64,000 bases of DNA from a virus. Every line of letters starts with the position of its first letter. Position 1 is the stretch's first letter. Location of the stretch: positions 17,189 to 81,188 of IMG/VR virus record IMGVR_UViG_3300042907_001193. The stretch is one strand, 5' to 3'. This document shows, in pieces, positions 51,863 through 58,554 of the stretch. Made by a program: the position numbers and the translations under genes. Under the pieces are notes generated by a model that did not search any database, was not told the DNA's origin, and saw only the letters and a list, made by a program, of their open reading frames with translations.

Positions 51863-52123
51863 TTATTTAAATAGTCCAATACGCTTCGCTGTCTTCAGAT
51901 TCAGCTGCACCTTTTTTCCGATATTAGCTCCATCCATGAAGTGCCAAGCTTCCTGCCAAGACAACGCATATGGGATGTCTTTGCCGTCCTCTTCTATTCT
52001 TGTATCCAAGGCATCCTTGTCGTACACTCTTGGGCCTTCGTGCCCAGTCACTATGTGGACAAATCCCTTGTCTAAGTTCTCTTGGGTGGATGCCCATACC
52101 ACTACGACTTTTACTGGTTCCAT
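51863..52123 (-). CDS. Unknown small protein (86 aa)
   Basis: Not recognised. A strand VKVVVVWASTQ at the start, then a helical C-terminus. First gene after the terminator at 52.14 kb. Confidence 0.58.
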   Translation of the reverse strand: MEPVKVVVVWASTQENLDKGFVHIVTGHEGPRVYDKDALDTRIEEDGKDIPYALSWQEAWHFMDGANIGKKVQLNLKTAKRIGLFK

Positions 52124-52143
52124 TTTGTGCTCCTATAAAAGAA

Positions 52144-52173
52144 AAAGGACCAGCACTTTCATGCTAGTCCTTT
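52144..52173 (-). terminator. Intrinsic terminator
   Basis: AAAGGACTAGCA pairs with TGCTGGTCCTTT (one G-U pair) on the minus strand and runs into TTTTTC. It ends the unit of the 82-aa exported protein gene. Confidence 0.82.
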
Positions 52174-52196
52174 GGTTTATTATTTAACGCTAGTGC

Positions 52197-52445
52197 TTAA
52201 CGGCAGCAGCGTTTTTTGTGATTAAATCTTTTAATATCAGTACTGTTTGGTTTCCAAGGAAACCACGCATCCGGAACTGGTACTTTACCATTGTACTCTT
52301 GTTCAAACTGGATGCGGCTGTGCGTCCGAGTTCTGCTTCGGCTTACTTCTACTTTTCGAGTAGCAGAGCAATTAGCTCCCGCACACTGTGCAGGTTCGCC
52401 CGCACTTGTTATCGATAACAATCCTACCGCAATCAAACTCATCAT
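52197..52445 (-). CDS. Small secreted protein with basic, cysteine-ended tail (82 aa)
   Basis: MMSLIAVGLLSITSAG looks like a signal peptide cleaved near SAG or AQCAG. The mature part is basic (TRKVEVSRSRTRTHS) and ends KKRCCR. It overlaps the previous gene by 4 nt. Role unknown. Confidence 0.58.
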   Translation of the reverse strand: MMSLIAVGLLSITSAGEPAQCAGANCSATRKVEVSRSRTRTHSRIQFEQEYNGKVPVPDAWFPWKPNSTDIKRFNHKKRCCR

Positions 52446-53122
52446 AACGCTTCTCCTTGAGAAGATCCCAGCCCAGCCTTTTGTACAATATCCTGTAGTT
52501 GTTTAACCATAGGTTCTGTGCTGCCGTTTTGCAAAGACAACGCAGATAATTGTTTAGCCAACGCTGAGACATTATCCAGATATATAGCCCGCGTCTCGTT
52601 TGTCTTCCCCTGCTGTACTTGATAAATGGCAGAATACATCTCTGGATCATCGGCGTAATCTGCGTCCACATTTATCGATTGGTCGGCGGGAAACGCCAAT
52701 CGCAGGACATCGAAGGGGTGAAGTATACCCTCTACCTTTAACATTTGTGAAATGTATTCTCGGATTTCTTCACAAAATTCTGAGTCATTCTTATCTTCAT
52801 CCGGAGGCCATAAAAGCATGGCTTCCGTAATTCCAAGAAGCATTTCGTCTGTGTCTGCAGGGTCAAAGACTTCGGGATTGAAGTCGTCCCCTGCGAGTAT
52901 GTTGCAGATAGATATGAACCTACCTACATCCTTGTAGAAGAAGTTTGTGGTTACAATTGTAATTGCAGCCATGATTTTATCGAGGGAGAACGAAGGCAGC
53001 TCACATTGGAAATCCGCTTCTAACTCCATGCGTATCGTCTCTGGTGCCCATTGCATAGCTTCTGGGCCATACTTATCCATGACTAGTAAGAATAGCGGTG
53101 TAGCAAATGCGTCCTCAGACAT
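52442..53122 (-). CDS. Unknown acidic protein (226 aa)
   Basis: I prefer the ATG at 53122, which overlaps the upstream stop by 8 nt; a longer frame would overlap by over 100 nt. No strong SD is visible, so the start is uncertain. Acidic and helical, no motif recognised. Confidence 0.6.
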   Translation of the reverse strand: MSEDAFATPLFLLVMDKYGPEAMQWAPETIRMELEADFQCELPSFSLDKIMAAITIVTTNFFYKDVGRFISICNILAGDDFNPEVFDPADTDEMLLGITEAMLLWPPDEDKNDSEFCEEIREYISQMLKVEGILHPFDVLRLAFPADQSINVDADYADDPEMYSAIYQVQQGKTNETRAIYLDNVSALAKQLSALSLQNGSTEPMVKQLQDIVQKAGLGSSQGEAL

Positions 53123-53606
53123 CAGCAGTGTGCGCTGAATCATCTTCGGAGCTACTGGTTTGCTCAGTTGGCTTGTTGCTGCTTGCTTGAGCAGGTTCTT
53201 TAGTAGCTGGTTGTGGACCATTGAACTTCCTCTTTCGGTGTTCCATGCGTAGCTGTAGTGCAGCTAGGTCGCAAAAGATATGCGTTACCGCTGCTTGTGG
53301 TAATTGTTCTACCACTTCCGAGGTTTGCGTATCTAGAAAAGAAGCAGCACCCGAGATGGAAACCCAGCGGGAATCACATACACAGACAGTGGTAACTTGT
53401 GGAGTGTCAGTCTTTACTGATACTGCAAAAGCTTCAATTCCAGATTTTACAAAGTTCAATGTATCATAGACTTGTGCATCTGAAAATACATTCAGATGCA
53501 GCAACCAGTCCGCCAGCCATAAGATTTGCTCTAAATCAGTACCTACTGCTTTGATGAGACGCTTTGTTGCTGCCTCATCAAGCATGATCATCTCATGTTG
53601 GGTCAT
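53115..53606 (-). CDS. Unknown protein (163 aa)
   Basis: Not recognised. A folded N-terminal region, then a Thr/Ser/Glu-rich disordered tail. 4-nt overlap with the upstream 109-aa gene. Confidence 0.6.
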   Translation of the reverse strand: MTQHEMIMLDEAATKRLIKAVGTDLEQILWLADWLLHLNVFSDAQVYDTLNFVKSGIEAFAVSVKTDTPQVTTVCVCDSRWVSISGAASFLDTQTSEVVEQLPQAAVTHIFCDLAALQLRMEHRKRKFNGPQPATKEPAQASSNKPTEQTSSSEDDSAHTADV

Positions 53607-53932
53607 TGACGGGCAGTGACCTCGTAGCGAGCTCTGTAGCTCTTGGGGGTTGCCCTAGGGTCGGTCAGAGGGATTGGCAAACCCTTCTCATCCTTAAGAG
53701 TTTCAAGAGGTTCACCCTCTGCTGTTACAGGATAAGGGCTATCCACTGTCCGGCTAATGCCAGGCAGACCCTTGATGCCCGCCTTTACAGTTGCTTGCAA
53801 GACAAAGTCCCTTGCTTTGGCAGACTGAAGTTCTTCAATCTGCATTACGAAGTCAGGCAGATCACTCTCGATAGTGACTATGCCTCGGCTACCATCTCCC
53901 AAGATTTCTACTACCAATGCTTTTACGGCCAT
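53603..53932 (-). CDS. Unknown protein (109 aa)
   Basis: Not recognised. Beta-rich start (VKALVVEILGDGSRGIVTIES), then a proline-rich C-terminal half. 4-nt overlap with the downstream gene. Confidence 0.6.
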   Translation of the reverse strand: MAVKALVVEILGDGSRGIVTIESDLPDFVMQIEELQSAKARDFVLQATVKAGIKGLPGISRTVDSPYPVTAEGEPLETLKDEKGLPIPLTDPRATPKSYRARYEVTARQ

Positions 53933-53999
53933 GTTTAGTTCCTTTCGTTTGTTGAACTAAGTTTAGTTTAGTATGTTGCCCCTCAAAAAGAAATCAAAA

Positions 54000-54197
54000 T
54001 TACTTATCTGAGGGTTTTTGTTTTCGTAGTACTCGCTTGACATGCCTACATGCTTTACGGAACTTTTGGAAGTCTTCCACGACTTCCGCAATGATATCCA
54101 GCTTAGCCTTTGGTGCTAGGTTAGCTTCCAGCGTGGACTGCACCTGCAGCATGAAGCTCTGGTACACATCCGACATGTTATCTCGTTCGGCTTCCAT
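54000..54197 (-). CDS. Unknown helical protein (65 aa)
   Basis: The start at 54197 follows AAGGAG 5 nt upstream; the longer frame runs through a terminator hairpin and is rejected. Acidic start, basic end (CRHVKRVLRKQKPSDK), amphipathic helices. Confidence 0.65.
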   Translation of the reverse strand: MEAERDNMSDVYQSFMLQVQSTLEANLAPKAKLDIIAEVVEDFQKFRKACRHVKRVLRKQKPSDK

Positions 54198-54228
54198 ATC
54201 ATCTCCTTGTCCAATAGCTAAGAAAAAA

Positions 54229-54260
54229 ACCTTCCCATTGCGTTGTAGCAATAGGAAGGT
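54229..54260 (-). terminator. Intrinsic terminator downstream of csrA
   Basis: A 13-bp stem (ACCTTCCTATTGC with one mismatch, loop TACAAC) runs into GGTTTTTTTC on the minus strand. It lies between csrA and the 65-aa gene. Confidence 0.88.
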
Positions 54261-54334
54261 AACGGCCGCAGTATGAGATTCATTATTATTGCAATAAAGC
54301 AACAATAACAAATCGCATACTGCGACCATTGGGT

Positions 54335-54523
54335 TTACCCAATTGTTCCTACCATCTTGGTAGGATTTGTAGCGAGTTCTCCTCGCCTTACCTTGATGTC
54401 TCTCGGGGCATCAACCCCAAGGGAAACTCTGCCTGTGGAAGTGTGCAAGATATGCACACTAACTTCTCGACCATCAAGGTCGAGAATAATTATTTCACCG
54501 GGTTTTCTAGTAAGTACCAACAT
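54335..54523 (-). CDS. csrA: CsrA-type RNA-binding regulator
   Basis: 62 aa, the length of bacterial CsrA. MLVLTRKPGE matches the first beta strand, and RVSLGVDAPRDIKVRRGEL the RNA-binding second half with the conserved Arg near position 44. CsrA binds GGA motifs in mRNA leaders and blocks or stabilises translation. Phage-encoded copies are unusual in my knowledge. SD GGAGG; it starts 1 nt after the stop of the 95-aa gene and ends before a terminator. Confidence 0.9.
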   Translation of the reverse strand: MLVLTRKPGEIIILDLDGREVSVHILHTSTGRVSLGVDAPRDIKVRRGELATNPTKMVGTIG

Positions 54524-54524
54524 A

Positions 54525-54812
54525 TTACTCGCCCTCCCAGAAATAATTTACGGAATCCAATTGGTCCCAGTCTACTGTCTTTGCCGGATGGGCAAAAAGT
54601 TCGACTAGTGCCTCAGGGCTGAAGGCATCGGATGCTTGCTCCGACATCCCCACCTTTTGCGGGTCAGCTGCCTCTAGTTGAAAACCCCTTGGCAATTTCT
54701 TGCCTTTTCCCTTCAATCTTTTGGCCTTTTGGGCCAACTGTGCCAGCCGAAACTGGCTACCCATTGTTTCGCCGATTGTTTCCGACATTTTCTCAAACAT
54801 CACCTCGGTCAT
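54525..54812 (-). CDS. Unknown protein upstream of csrA (95 aa)
   Basis: Not recognised. Methionine-rich N-terminal helix, a basic middle (KAKRLKGKGKKLPRG) and an acidic end. It is co-transcribed with csrA. Confidence 0.62.
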   Translation of the reverse strand: MTEVMFEKMSETIGETMGSQFRLAQLAQKAKRLKGKGKKLPRGFQLEAADPQKVGMSEQASDAFSPEALVELFAHPAKTVDWDQLDSVNYFWEGE

Positions 54813-54837
54813 TGTCTATCTCCATGGCACTAGATTG

Positions 54838-54868
54838 CCCCCTTGCGCTTGTGCCTCACACAAGGGGT
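54838..54868. other. Hairpin in the leader of the 95-aa gene
   Basis: CCCCTTG pairs with CAAGGGG across a 15-nt loop, about 27 nt before the start of the 95-aa gene. No T-tail follows on the minus strand, but TTTAAAAG follows on the plus strand. Confidence 0.45.
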
Positions 54869-54876
54869 TTAAAAGT

Positions 54877-55074
54877 TTAAACTAAACACACTACCGACAC
54901 CACCACCGCCACCACCACCGCCACCGCTATTGCACCAAGAACAATTAAACGCTCGATACGTTTGATTGTTCTTATCATGCGGACATGACTGAAGCTTGTG
55001 CCGTGTGGCACTTTTAGCAACTCATATTCCTCTCGGCTTAGTTCCCCATAAAAGGGGCAAGTGTAAGGGCTCAT
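54877..55074 (-). CDS. Small C-terminally anchored membrane protein (65 aa)
   Basis: A charged N-terminus (to about residue 40) is followed by IVLGAIAVAVVVAVVVSVV, one membrane segment at the extreme C-terminus. The SD is GGGAGG. A terminator hairpin lies 42 nt upstream of the start. Function unknown. Confidence 0.6.
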   Translation of the reverse strand: MSPYTCPFYGELSREEYELLKVPHGTSFSHVRMIRTIKRIERLIVLGAIAVAVVVAVVVSVVCLV

Positions 55075-55115
55075 AACAAAAACCTCCCTGCTAAAAACTT
55101 GCTACAAATAAAAAA

Positions 55116-55145
55116 CCCTCACTTGCTGTAGCAGGCAAGCGAGGG
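55116..55145 (-). terminator. Leader terminator A
   Basis: On the minus strand CCCTCGCTTGCC...GCAAGTGAGGG (stem of 11 bp, one G-U) runs straight into TTTTTT. It lies between the 55.15-55.48 kb non-coding stretch and the 65-aa membrane protein gene. Confidence 0.85.
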
Positions 55146-55477
55146 GTAACGATGAAGCCTGACCTTTTAACGCCTTGTCGAGGGCGATTAGAATTTTCAT
55201 CTAATTCCCATTTTCGCTAGGTGGGTTACCTCTCCCGAAGTCTGTCGGGACCAGCCGGAGGGCTTGTCATGCCTCCAGTGCGCAAGTTAGCAATAGCTAC
55301 TGGCTTTGCTATTGCTAACTAGTCGTTTCCGCTTGAAGAGTAGCGCAAGGTGACTAACCTTAAACTCCAGAGTGAATCCCCCACTCCATAAGGTCCTTTG
55401 CGATTTAGGCCGTATTTTCAGGCAACGCTAACGGGTAAGAATACCGAAGCCTTTTAACGTCTTGCTTAGGACGTTGG
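55146..55477 (-). other. Structured non-coding stretch
   Basis: No plausible gene in 330 nt. It is dense in hairpins: a perfect 13-bp stem (AGTTAGCAATAGC, 55285 to 55320 region), TCCCGA/TCGGGA-type, and CGCT/AGCG. It also holds two ACGYC...GRCGT hairpins followed by TAAAAGG. It ends in terminator A. It may be an independent RNA or a long regulated leader. It does not match tmRNA, RNase P or SRP RNA by eye. Confidence 0.6.
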
Positions 55478-55648
55478 TTAAAACTTAATTATGGTGGCTA
55501 GCCACCATGTTGCTAAAAACATTATTACTGCCCCTAGCAACGAGTTTTCGATCTGTCTCCAGATAGACTCTGGAGGTGTAGGCCGATCCGCTTGGAGGCG
55601 GATCACCTTTGCCAAATCCGACAAAGTTTCTTTTTCAAACTCACTCAT
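55478..55648 (-). CDS. Small membrane protein (56 aa)
   Basis: The start at 55648 has AAGGAG 6 nt upstream; the longer frame crosses a terminator. A charged N-terminus is followed by IENSLLGAVIMFLATWWLATI, one membrane segment. Terminator B lies 31 nt upstream of the start. Confidence 0.6.
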   Translation of the reverse strand: MSEFEKETLSDLAKVIRLQADRPTPPESIWRQIENSLLGAVIMFLATWWLATIIKF

Positions 55649-55678
55649 CTCTGACTCCTTTAAGTAGGTAAAAGAAAA

Positions 55679-55708
55679 CCCTCGCTTACCAAAATTGGCA
55701 AGCGAGGG
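55679..55708 (-). terminator. Leader terminator B
   Basis: CCCTCGCTTGCC pairs with GGTAAGCGAGGG and is followed by TTTTC. It is nearly identical to leader terminators A and C and lies between a conserved upstream hairpin (55725-55772) and the SD of the 56-aa gene. Confidence 0.85.
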
Positions 55709-55724
55709 CGTAATAGTTAAGGTT

Positions 55725-55772
55725 GCCCTCATATAATAATGACACCGAATTGCCATTTATTTAGCTGAGGGC
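55725..55772 (-). other. Conserved leader hairpin, copy 1
   Basis: GCCCTCA pairs with TGAGGGC around an inner AATAAATGGCA/TGTCATTATT stem. The block at 55726-55764 is repeated at 57426-57463. Its 3' arm (GAGGGC) is complementary to GCCCTC of terminator B, so it could act as an antiterminator strand. Confidence 0.6.
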
Positions 55773-55782
55773 TTTTCAAAGA

Positions 55783-56136
55783 CTAACCTTCAAAGACTAA
55801 CAACGATGCAGCTGCCCAGCTAACAGCTGAGCATCCATCGTTTTTTGGTATCTTAGTTGGTTTTCCGTTTTTAGGGTCGTAAACCTTAGTGATGGGAATC
55901 AACTTACTGTAAGGCATATGCCTAACCCCCAAACGTTTAACTAGCCCACCAAAAAAGGCAGCTTCTCTACTAACTTTTTGATAATAGTTAGCAGCAGCTT
56001 TTGCGGTGGTGTATGCCCTAAATACCGTCACCAACTTCTTCTTATCGGCTAAGTACCAATCCCAAACCACATATCTGTTGCCTGTGTACTTAGCTCCAGC
56101 TGGTAACCAGTCAACTTGTTCCCACTCCCGTTTCAT
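55783..56136 (-). CDS. Unknown basic protein (117 aa)
   Basis: The start at 56136 follows AGGAGGTG. Basic and aromatic, with VWDWYLADKKK and GKPTKIPKNDGCSAVSWAAASLL near the C-terminus. Not recognised. A terminator hairpin lies 56 nt upstream of the start. Confidence 0.62.
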   Translation of the reverse strand: MKREWEQVDWLPAGAKYTGNRYVVWDWYLADKKKLVTVFRAYTTAKAAANYYQKVSREAAFFGGLVKRLGVRHMPYSKLIPITKVYDPKNGKPTKIPKNDGCSAVSWAAASLLVFEG

Positions 56137-56191
56137 AGCACCTCCTAAAACTTGTAATAGGCACAAGCAATTAACATGGACACTAGAAAAA

Positions 56192-56222
56192 CCAAGGTGG
56201 GAACAAGCGTCTCCCACCTTGG
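56192..56222 (-). terminator. Leader terminator upstream of the 117-aa gene
   Basis: Perfect 11-bp stem CCAAGGTGGGA/TCCCACCTTGG with 9-nt loop, followed by TTTTTC on the minus strand. It lies between the preceding gene and the SD of the 117-aa gene. Confidence 0.82.
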
Positions 56223-56293
56223 CTCTTTGGTGAAGTGATATTTTGTCCGTCTTATTACGGAGAACAAGGATTTTTTAACTGTCACAGTTTCCA

Positions 56294-56599
56294 CTAATAC
56301 CTCCGAGCAAGTACAATGGGGGTTTTTACCGACTCTTCGAGGAGAGCTTTTATACTCTCCTCACTGAATCCCTTATATGAGGAGTAGGTGATGCGACACC
56401 TTATCTCCCTTTCGTCTTCAAAGAACTGGCAATAGAAGCCACCGCCATTCGGTTCCTCTGGGCCCCCTATAAATAGGGCTGCACCGCTGTTCGCCCATTT
56501 CTCCTCTTCGGAGTCATGCCAACGGGCGGCAGGGTCCATTTTGGAAAGGCGGTCTATACATGACAGCCCTTCTGACTCATTGCATTCAAACTTGGCCAT
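56294..56599 (-). CDS. Unknown protein (101 aa)
   Basis: Not recognised. Cysteines occur near the start, then a beta-rich stretch (GGGFYCQFFEDEREIRCRITY). SD GGAGAA. Terminator C lies 31 nt upstream. Confidence 0.6.
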   Translation of the reverse strand: MAKFECNESEGLSCIDRLSKMDPAARWHDSEEEKWANSGAALFIGGPEEPNGGGFYCQFFEDEREIRCRITYSSYKGFSEESIKALLEESVKTPIVLARRY

Positions 56600-56629
56600 A
56601 ACTTGTTCTCCGATAGTTAAAAAAGAAAA

Positions 56630-56660
56630 CCCTCACTTACCATTAGCTGGTAAGCGAGGG
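56630..56660 (-). terminator. Leader terminator C
   Basis: CCCTCGCTTACC pairs with GGTAAGTGAGGG (one G-U) and runs into TTTTCTTTTTT. It is the third near-copy of this hairpin, placed just before the SD of the 101-aa gene. Confidence 0.85.
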
Positions 56661-56709
56661 CGGGGAATTATAACAATGAGCCCTTTAACGTCGGCTCAGG
56701 ACGGTTTTA

Positions 56710-57336
56710 TTAATCGACTATGGCGGGGGCCCGCACAGTACCAGAAGTTGGTCGCTGGGCGGGCATCCCAGCTGCCAGCTCAGCAGCTTCCGTCTCATCC
56801 GTCAGTTCTTTACGGATCTTCGAACAGAATGCTGGGTTCTTAATGAACCCCAAAAACCACTCCACTTCGGCCTCATCGGCCTTGTTAAAGAGAGCAACCG
56901 TGATTGCTCGGATATGCCTAAGGTGTACAAGATCTTCCATTAGCTCGATATCGTCAAGTTCCCATATCAACTCAAGCCCTGCTGGGTGATTGAAGCAAAT
57001 TGCCTCCAATCTCAGCACCACCGAGGTGCTGCCAGTAAGCCCCACACCGGGCCTATTCACTGACATACTGATCCGGCCAGACTCGCCCTGGTAGCAGAAC
57101 CAGCTTAACCGACCACTGCCGGTTGTGTGGGCGATGTCTGCGGAGATCCCACCAGGCAGCGACAAATTTTCTTTCTGTCTTTCTGCCATTAACCGCTCCA
57201 CTCCGTCATTCGCAGCCATCGATGCCATAGCCCACCCAACATCTTGAAGTTGCTGTAACGAAGTGTGATTTGTCCACTCATGCCCATGATTGCGAGCTAA
57301 AACGAAAAGAGCCATACCGTTTGTGTTGCTTATCAT
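56710..57336 (-). CDS. Unknown protein (208 aa)
   Basis: The start at 57336 (ATGATAAGC) follows GGGAG; the longer frame includes a leader hairpin. A mixed alpha/beta body with a hydrophobic helix AITVALFNKAD, then a Pro/Thr-rich end. Not recognised. Confidence 0.65.
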   Translation of the reverse strand: MISNTNGMALFVLARNHGHEWTNHTSLQQLQDVGWAMASMAANDGVERLMAERQKENLSLPGGISADIAHTTGSGRLSWFCYQGESGRISMSVNRPGVGLTGSTSVVLRLEAICFNHPAGLELIWELDDIELMEDLVHLRHIRAITVALFNKADEAEVEWFLGFIKNPAFCSKIRKELTDETEAAELAAGMPAQRPTSGTVRAPAIVD

Positions 57337-57380
57337 AACTTGTCTCCCTACATACATACCTAGAAACAGAACTCCTAACT

Positions 57381-57398
57381 CTTGCTAGCACTAGCAAG
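57381..57398 (-). other. Leader hairpin of the 208-aa gene
   Basis: CTTGCTAG pairs perfectly with CTAGCAAG across a 2-nt loop. AACTCTT (57378-57384) can pair instead with AAGAGTT (57406-57412), which would disrupt it, so two alternative folds exist. Confidence 0.5.
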
Positions 57399-57425
57399 TA
57401 GATAAAAGAGTTCAAGAGCTAATCG

Positions 57426-57467
57426 CTCTCATATAATAATGACACGAATTTGCCTATTATTTAGGCT
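57426..57467 (-). other. Conserved leader element, copy 2
   Basis: Second copy of the block at 55726-55764: CTCATATAATAATGACAC, then GAATTTGCC and ATTATTTAG. It lies immediately after the stop of the 101-aa gene and before the leader of the 208-aa gene. It could be a phage promoter or a processing site. Confidence 0.55.
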
Positions 57468-57771
57468 AGAAAGTGTACTCGGTAACCTTACCGCCGGCGG
57501 AGATTAGAACACGGACTTTTTCTGCATTTACCATTTGTTTAAGCTTCAGTTTCTTCTCAACACTCATGGAAACAATTGATTGCTTAATGCCATTGAGTGC
57601 TTGGATTCGTCTTCCCGCTTTCTGATTGCAGCGACCACATCCAGAAGGTTTGGCGTTTATAACACCATCGGCCCCAGCCATGAATGGAAACTCTTGTACA
57701 AAGGTTGGATTACCAATCATACCTAGTAGCACAGATTCTTCTAGGATTAACATTTTGTTTAGTTCAGCCAT
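57466..57771 (-). CDS. Unknown protein (101 aa)
   Basis: Not recognised. It has a GCGRCNQKAGRR segment, a possible zinc or nucleic-acid contact, and a helical C-terminal half with many Lys. Role unknown. Confidence 0.6.
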   Translation of the reverse strand: MAELNKMLILEESVLLGMIGNPTFVQEFPFMAGADGVINAKPSGCGRCNQKAGRRIQALNGIKQSIVSMSVEKKLKLKQMVNAEKVRVLISAGGKVTEYTF

Positions 57772-57800
57772 GGTTTGTTTTCCTTGTAGTTAATAGCTTC

Positions 57801-58223
57801 TTATGGGGTAGGTGGTGCAGAAGGAAACCACACAGTTTGAATTACTTGAAGTTGAGACAGCCGCTCTAGCGCGTCAAGCAGTTCTTTAGTCTCCGCTTGA
57901 ATCTCTGCCCAGATTCCATCTGCTTCTGCTGTAGAGGCCACATCTAGCTCAATATAGTTTAAACGAAAGTAAGGCCAGCTCAAATCCGGATTTGAAGCCC
58001 CTGCAGGTATGTTAGCAAGTTGAGGCGGTCCCGCAACGGCTTCAAATGTATCTGTGGATAGTGTTGTGTAAGGACTTGGCGGATTGTTTCGGTACACAAA
58101 AATATTGGCATCTAGGTCTGGACCTTCTACTGCAACGACATCAACCCGCAGACGGTAAGTACCGTAATTTGTATTTGAAGTAGTCGTAGTCGCAGATCGT
58201 GTAAGACATATACGCCGAGTCAT
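57801..58223 (-). CDS. Unknown, possibly virion protein (140 aa)
   Basis: Not recognised. Thr-rich N-terminus, beta-rich middle with Asn/Pro turns, and a short helical end. Composition and position next to tail genes suggest a structural protein. Confidence 0.55.
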   Translation of the reverse strand: MTRRICLTRSATTTTSNTNYGTYRLRVDVVAVEGPDLDANIFVYRNNPPSPYTTLSTDTFEAVAGPPQLANIPAGASNPDLSWPYFRLNYIELDVASTAEADGIWAEIQAETKELLDALERLSQLQVIQTVWFPSAPPTP

Positions 58224-58227
58224 GTAA

Positions 58228-58554
58228 TTACTTCCTAAAAATAAACACTTGATCTTTTTGCCCTAGCATAAGCGGTAGGGCTATATCTTCTGCACAATGC
58301 GGACGCTTCTGTTGAATGTAGTCTACTAGCTGTCCTACCTTAGCGGGCTGCTCTTTTGCCCACTCGTGCAGTAGTTGCAGCCATTGAGTATACAACGAAC
58401 TGTGTTTTACTTTTAGACTACTTTGTGCAATATTTGCTTGCACAGCTACTTGCTCTGCTTCTTCTCGGTAGTTTTCAAGGCAGGGTACGCATTCCCAGAA
58501 TAGAGGATCTTGCCACAATTCGTGCATTATGGTGTGGTCTAAAACCAGCATCAA
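58228..58554 (-). CDS. Unknown helical protein (108 aa)
   Basis: Not recognised. Helical, with an AEQVAVQANIAQSSL stretch and a Trp-rich segment. It overlaps the glycosyltransferase gene by 4 nt (ATGA). Confidence 0.6.
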   Translation of the reverse strand: MMLVLDHTIMHELWQDPLFWECVPCLENYREEAEQVAVQANIAQSSLKVKHSSLYTQWLQLLHEWAKEQPAKVGQLVDYIQQKRPHCAEDIALPLMLGQKDQVFIFRK

